DNA of 33,634 nt from Chloroflexota bacterium (GTDB lineage: Bacteria; Chloroflexota; Anaerolineae; Promineifilales; Promineifilaceae). The stretch spans positions 1 to 33,634 of the forward strand of contig JAKQCM010000326.1 in the NCBI GenBank assembly GCA_029559155.1. The letters run 5' to 3'. Shown piece after piece: positions 30,849-33,634 of the stretch (its first letter is position 1; each line of letters opens with the position of its first letter). Both the position numbers and the translations under genes were made by a program. Below the pieces are notes generated by a model. It saw only the letters and a list, made by a program, of their open reading frames with translations, made no database searches and had not been told where the DNA came from.

Positions 30849-31856
30849 ATGGCAACCGCAACTATCAGGGATGTTGCTCAAAAAGCGGGTGTTGGCGTAG
30901 GAACTGTGTCTCGGGTTCTGAATGATAACGTGTCCGTCAGCCAGGAAACCCGCCGCAAGGTTTTAGCAGCCATTTCCGAACTCGATTTTTCCCCCAACCT
31001 GGCTGCCCGCCGTCTTTCCAGTGGTAAAACAATGGTCATTGGGGCCCTGGTTCCTTATTTCACCAATCCATCTGTTGTGCGCCGGCTGCAAGGTGTCGTT
31101 TCGGTAGTGACGAACAGTGTGTACGATCTCATCTTGTTTGATGTGGAACTGGTGGAAAGGCGAGACGAGTATTTACTGAATGTCTTACGTCGGCAGATGG
31201 TAGATGGATTGTTAATTATTTCGCTAACCCCAACGGACACAGATGTTCAGCACATCCAACAATCAGACCTGCCGACGGTTCTGGTAGATGCAAACCATCC
31301 GGCGCTAAGCCGGGTTGTGGTAGACAATGTGTTCGGGGGGTATCAGGCGACGAAACATTTGTTGGATTTGGGTCATCGTCGTATCGCGTACATTAGCGAT
31401 TATCTGGATGATCCATTTAACTCACCCGTACGCGACCGTTTTAAGGGTTATCGACAGGCTTTAGCCGAGGCAGGTTTGGAATTTCGGACGGATTATCATC
31501 AACAAGGGCCACACGGCCGTTACGAAGCCCGCGCCATGACCACCAACTTGCTCAACCTACCCACTCCCCCCACGGCCATCTTCGCCTACAGCGACACCCA
31601 GGCCATCGGCGTCATCGAAGCCGCCCTCGACATGGGCATAAAAATCCCCGAAGACCTATCTGTTATTGGTTTCGACAACATAGAAGCCGCTGAATATCTG
31701 CACATCACCACAATTCGTCAGGCGCTTTACGAATCTGGCGTCAGTGGTTGTGAATTACTGTTGCAAGTGATGGCAAATCCAATGCCAGAACCACAGGAAA
31801 TATTGCTGCCCATCGAATTGGTCCAGCGCAATACGACTGCGCCGCCAAAACAATAA
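30849..31856 (+). CDS. LacI-family transcriptional regulator
   Basis: A 335-residue repressor. The N-terminal LacI helix-turn-helix (TIRDVAQKAGVGVGTVSRVLNDNVSVSQETRRKVLAAISELDFSPNLAARRLSSGKT, with the hinge helix) is followed by a periplasmic-binding-like sensor domain (VIGALVPYFTNP... FAYSDTQAIGVIEAALDMGIKIPEDLSVIGFDNIEAAEYLHITTIRQ). The track uses an upstream TTG; I start at the ATG preceded by AAAGGAGAAGGAAG. It lies behind its own operator and about 140 bp upstream of a sugar-type ABC binding protein, the usual pairing, so the effector is likely a sugar and the transporter its target. Confidence 0.93.
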   Translation: MATATIRDVAQKAGVGVGTVSRVLNDNVSVSQETRRKVLAAISELDFSPNLAARRLSSGKTMVIGALVPYFTNPSVVRRLQGVVSVVTNSVYDLILFDVELVERRDEYLLNVLRRQMVDGLLIISLTPTDTDVQHIQQSDLPTVLVDANHPALSRVVVDNVFGGYQATKHLLDLGHRRIAYISDYLDDPFNSPVRDRFKGYRQALAEAGLEFRTDYHQQGPHGRYEARAMTTNLLNLPTPPTAIFAYSDTQAIGVIEAALDMGIKIPEDLSVIGFDNIEAAEYLHITTIRQALYESGVSGCELLLQVMANPMPEPQEILLPIELVQRNTTAPPKQ

Positions 31857-31997
31857 GACGTGCGGTTGTTGAGAAACGGCCGTAACCCATTGTCGTTCGC
31901 CATAGGAGGTGATTCTAGCGCTTAACACAACTGATTTGTTTTTAGAAATTACCAAAAAAAATCTAGTTATTTATAACTGGGAGGAAAAGAAAAACAA

Positions 31998-33634
31998 ATG
32001 TCAAACAAAAAATTATGGATGGTATTAGGTCTGGTAATGCTCCTGACCCTGGCTCTCGCAGCCTGCGGCGGCACCGCCACACCCACAGAAACAGCTCAAG
32101 AAGCAGCGCCGACTGAAGCCGCTGCCCCAGCCGAAGAAGCCGCAGCGCCCACCGAGGCTGCTGCCCCCGCGGAAGACATGCCCATGGCCGCCTTCCCCTA
32201 CCCGGCCGGTGGTTTCCTGGAACGCGCCCTTGCCGGTGAATTTACCGGCACCGTTGTCACAGTTGATGGTCCCTTCGCCGACGCCGACGTCATTCGCTTC
32301 GACAAATCCATGGCTCCCTTCGAAGAAGCCACCGGCATCGACGTCCAATACATCGGCGGCAAAGAATTCGAAGCCTCCATCTCCGTCCGCGTAGACGCTG
32401 GCGACGCCCCCGACATTGCCGACTTCCCGCAGCCCGGTCTGCTGGCTGGCTTCGTCGGCCAGGGCAAAGTCGTTGACCCCTCTTCCTACATCCCCGCCGA
32501 CTGGTTGAGCCAACAATACAACCAAAGCTGGCTCGATATGGCCCAGATGAACGGCCAAAGCGCCGGTGTCTGGCATCGCTTCAACGGCAAAAGCCTCGTC
32601 TGGTATCCCAAAGCCCAGTTCGACGCCGCCGGTTACCAAGTCCCCACCACCTGGGATGAACTCGTCGCCCTCATGGACACCATCGTCGCCGACGGGGACA
32701 CCCCCTGGTGCATCGGCATCGAATCCGGTGTCGCCACCGGTTGGGCCGCCACCGACTGGACCGAGGAAATGATGCTCCGCACCACTTCCCTCGAAAACTA
32801 CGACGCCTGGGTCCAGGGCACCCTGCCCTTCGCCTCCCCCGAAGTCAAAGCTGCCATCGAAGCCTGGAGCAGCATCTGGTTCAACGACAGCTATGTCCTA
32901 GGCGGCCGTGCCTCCATCGTCACCACCAACTTCGGCGACGCCCCCCTGCCCATGTTTGAAGATCCGCCGCGCTGCTGGCTCCACAAACAAGGCAACTTCA
33001 TCACCTCCTTCTTCCCTGAAGGCGTCCAATTCGGCACCGACTATGGGGTCTTCTATCTGCCCGGCATCGACCCGGCTTATGGCAGCCCCTTCCTCGTCGC
33101 CGGTGACATCATGGCTCAGTTCAACGAACGGCCAGAAGTCAACGCCCTCATGGAATACTTCACCACCCCCGAATCTGCCGGTGGCTGGATGTCTGACGGT
33201 GGCGCCCTCGCCGTCCATCAGACCGCTACCCCGGACATGTACGGACAAGAACTCGAACGCAGCCTGGCTGAACTGGTCGCCAACGCCACCAGCTTCCGCT
33301 TCGACGCCTCCGACCTCATGCCTGGTGAAGTTGGTTCCGGCTCCTTCTGGACCGGTATGGTTGATTACGTCAGCGGCGCCAGCGACCTCGACACCGTCGT
33401 GGCTGAAATCGACGCCTCCTGGCCTGCCGGTGTAGCCGGACAAGCCGGCCCCTCCGATACAGGCAGCAATGCAACCATGTCCGATGCTGGCTTCCCGGTC
33501 CTGACCGGTGGTTTCCTGGAACGCGCCCTTGCCGGTGAATTTACCGGCACCGTTGTCACAGTTGATGGTCCCTTCGCCGACGCCGACGTCATTCGCTTCG
33601 ACAAATCCATGGCTCCCTTCGAAGAAGCCACCGG
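31998..33634 (+). CDS. Sugar ABC transporter solute-binding lipoprotein, partial, with a second domain beginning in frame
   Basis: An open frame to the window edge (545 codons), absent from the ORF track because no stop is in view. The signal peptide ends in LALAAC (lipobox Cys23), then an acidic Pro/Glu/Ala/Thr linker to about residue 66. A family 1 solute-binding domain follows (about 70-490), with PFEEATGIDVQYIGGKEFEAS, DIADFPQPGLL, VWYPKAQFDAAGYQVPTTWDELV, an ordered body and a closing NALMEYFTTPE region. After a short linker the same GGFLERALAGEFTG begins again at codon 505 and runs to the edge, 433 residues after its first occurrence. GGGAGGA lies about 12 nt before the ATG. Membrane components are presumably further right. 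Confidence 0.88.
   Translation, partial: MSNKKLWMVLGLVMLLTLALAACGGTATPTETAQEAAPTEAAAPAEEAAAPTEAAAPAEDMPMAAFPYPAGGFLERALAGEFTGTVVTVDGPFADADVIRFDKSMAPFEEATGIDVQYIGGKEFEASISVRVDAGDAPDIADFPQPGLLAGFVGQGKVVDPSSYIPADWLSQQYNQSWLDMAQMNGQSAGVWHRFNGKSLVWYPKAQFDAAGYQVPTTWDELVALMDTIVADGDTPWCIGIESGVATGWAATDWTEEMMLRTTSLENYDAWVQGTLPFASPEVKAAIEAWSSIWFNDSYVLGGRASIVTTNFGDAPLPMFEDPPRCWLHKQGNFITSFFPEGVQFGTDYGVFYLPGIDPAYGSPFLVAGDIMAQFNERPEVNALMEYFTTPESAGGWMSDGGALAVHQTATPDMYGQELERSLAELVANATSFRFDASDLMPGEVGSGSFWTGMVDYVSGASDLDTVVAEIDASWPAGVAGQAGPSDTGSNATMSDAGFPVLTGGFLERALAGEFTGTVVTVDGPFADADVIRFDKSMAPFEEAT
32206..32335 (+). repeat. 130-bp perfect direct repeat, first copy, in solute-binding-protein gene
   Basis: Identical at every base to 33505-33634. 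The offset is 1299 bp (433 codons), so reading frame is kept. This copy encodes the start of the first binding domain. Confidence 0.95.
33505..33634 (+). repeat. 130-bp perfect direct repeat, second copy, at window edge
   Basis: Second copy of the repeat; it continues beyond the window by an unknown amount. The bases to its left are similar in encoded pattern (FPxxxGG) but differ in sequence from those left of copy one. Confidence 0.95.

Larger units (their letters stand above)
78..31883. repeat. Dispersed highly iterated palindrome ACGGCCGT (about 66 copies)
   Basis: A self-complementary octamer found by hand at about 66 sites, for example starts 78, 2044, 2300, 2735, 4725, 4740, 4782, 5709, 6203, 7015, 7109, 7200, 7367, 7917, 8208, 8261, 8850, 8920, 9805, 9904, 11726, 12814, 13300, 14071, 17313, 17361, 17406, 19862, 20815, 20923, 20947, 21187, 21250, 21764, 21815, 22824, 23643, 26359, 27207, 27228, 28236, 29611, 31513 and 31876. 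Coding copies fall in all three frames (Thr-Ala-Val, Asn/Asp-Gly-Arg, and Arg-Pro), so no single peptide explains them. About one copy is expected by chance (my rough estimate from base composition). The solute-binding gene at the right end has none. Confidence 0.9.

Noticed and set aside
31900-31925. AGGAGGTGATTC before the binding-protein gene, resembling an anti-Shine-Dalgarno complement
   Set aside because: No start codon follows at a usable distance and no ORF begins there; treated as chance.
32908-33435. 175-residue plus ORF in another frame of the binding-protein gene
   Set aside because: Ser/Pro/Thr-rich shadow in the +1 frame; the frame from 31998 carries the signal peptide and binding domain.

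Overview
The window reads as a bacterial chromosomal segment, most likely from an uncultured member of the Chloroflexota (Anaerolineae-like). That placement is inference. It rests on lipoproteins with low-complexity Pro/Thr/Val/Ala linkers (one with iterated VEVTRVV), a Uma2-type nuclease, YugP, slipin and M28 genes, moderately high GC and Shine-Dalgarno-led starts. There are no rRNA, tRNA, CRISPR, phage or transposase genes. I call 28 protein genes; the last runs off the right edge.

Layout. 1-2.9 kb (minus): a GntR/UTRA regulator leading two carbamoyltransferase genes, one aspartate-carbamoyltransferase-like and one of the knotted YgeW/acetylornithine type, probably a catabolic operon continuing past the left edge. 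3-6.5 kb (minus): a zinc-ribbon protein, a LysM lipoprotein, a cold-shock protein and a conserved unknown with a nuclease-like EIQ motif, separated by hairpin terminators. 6.7-9 kb (plus): a methyltransferase, lspA and an RluD-type pseudouridine synthase. 9-12.3 kb (minus): a 1099-residue multi-sensor histidine kinase without an adjacent response regulator. 12.6-15.2 kb (plus): a lone Nfu-N-like domain, a DHA2-type exporter and a Uma2 nuclease. 15.2-17 kb (minus): aspS. 17.2-21.5 kb (plus): two paralogous secreted glycoside hydrolases, one lipid-anchored and one with Calx-beta repeats. 21.7-23.8 kb (plus): a UlaG-like metallohydrolase and a lipoprotein. 23.9-29.5 kb (minus): an M28 peptidase, a slipin, then a tight GNAT / homocysteine methyltransferase / EamA operon. 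29.7-30.6 kb (plus): a small membrane protein and YugP. 30.7-33.6 kb (plus): a LacI regulator with a textbook promoter and operator, followed by a sugar-ABC binding protein whose domain starts again in frame at the window edge.

The most unusual content is repeat structure rather than genes. (1) The 8-bp palindrome ACGGCCGT occurs about 66 times by my hand count, against roughly one expected, in all reading frames and in spacers; it resembles the cyanobacterial HIP1 palindrome but has a different sequence. (2) Many spacers carry short tandem heptamers (sometimes hexamers or octamers) that fold into hairpins and usually begin within a few bases of a stop codon, with a different unit at each site. 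(3) A family of about 60-bp palindromic elements with AGACCCCAAGGGTTT arms occurs four times, three of them with a related loop or a tandem copy. (4) A 130-bp perfect repeat, exactly 1299 bp apart and in frame, marks a tandem solute-binding-protein architecture or an assembly effect.
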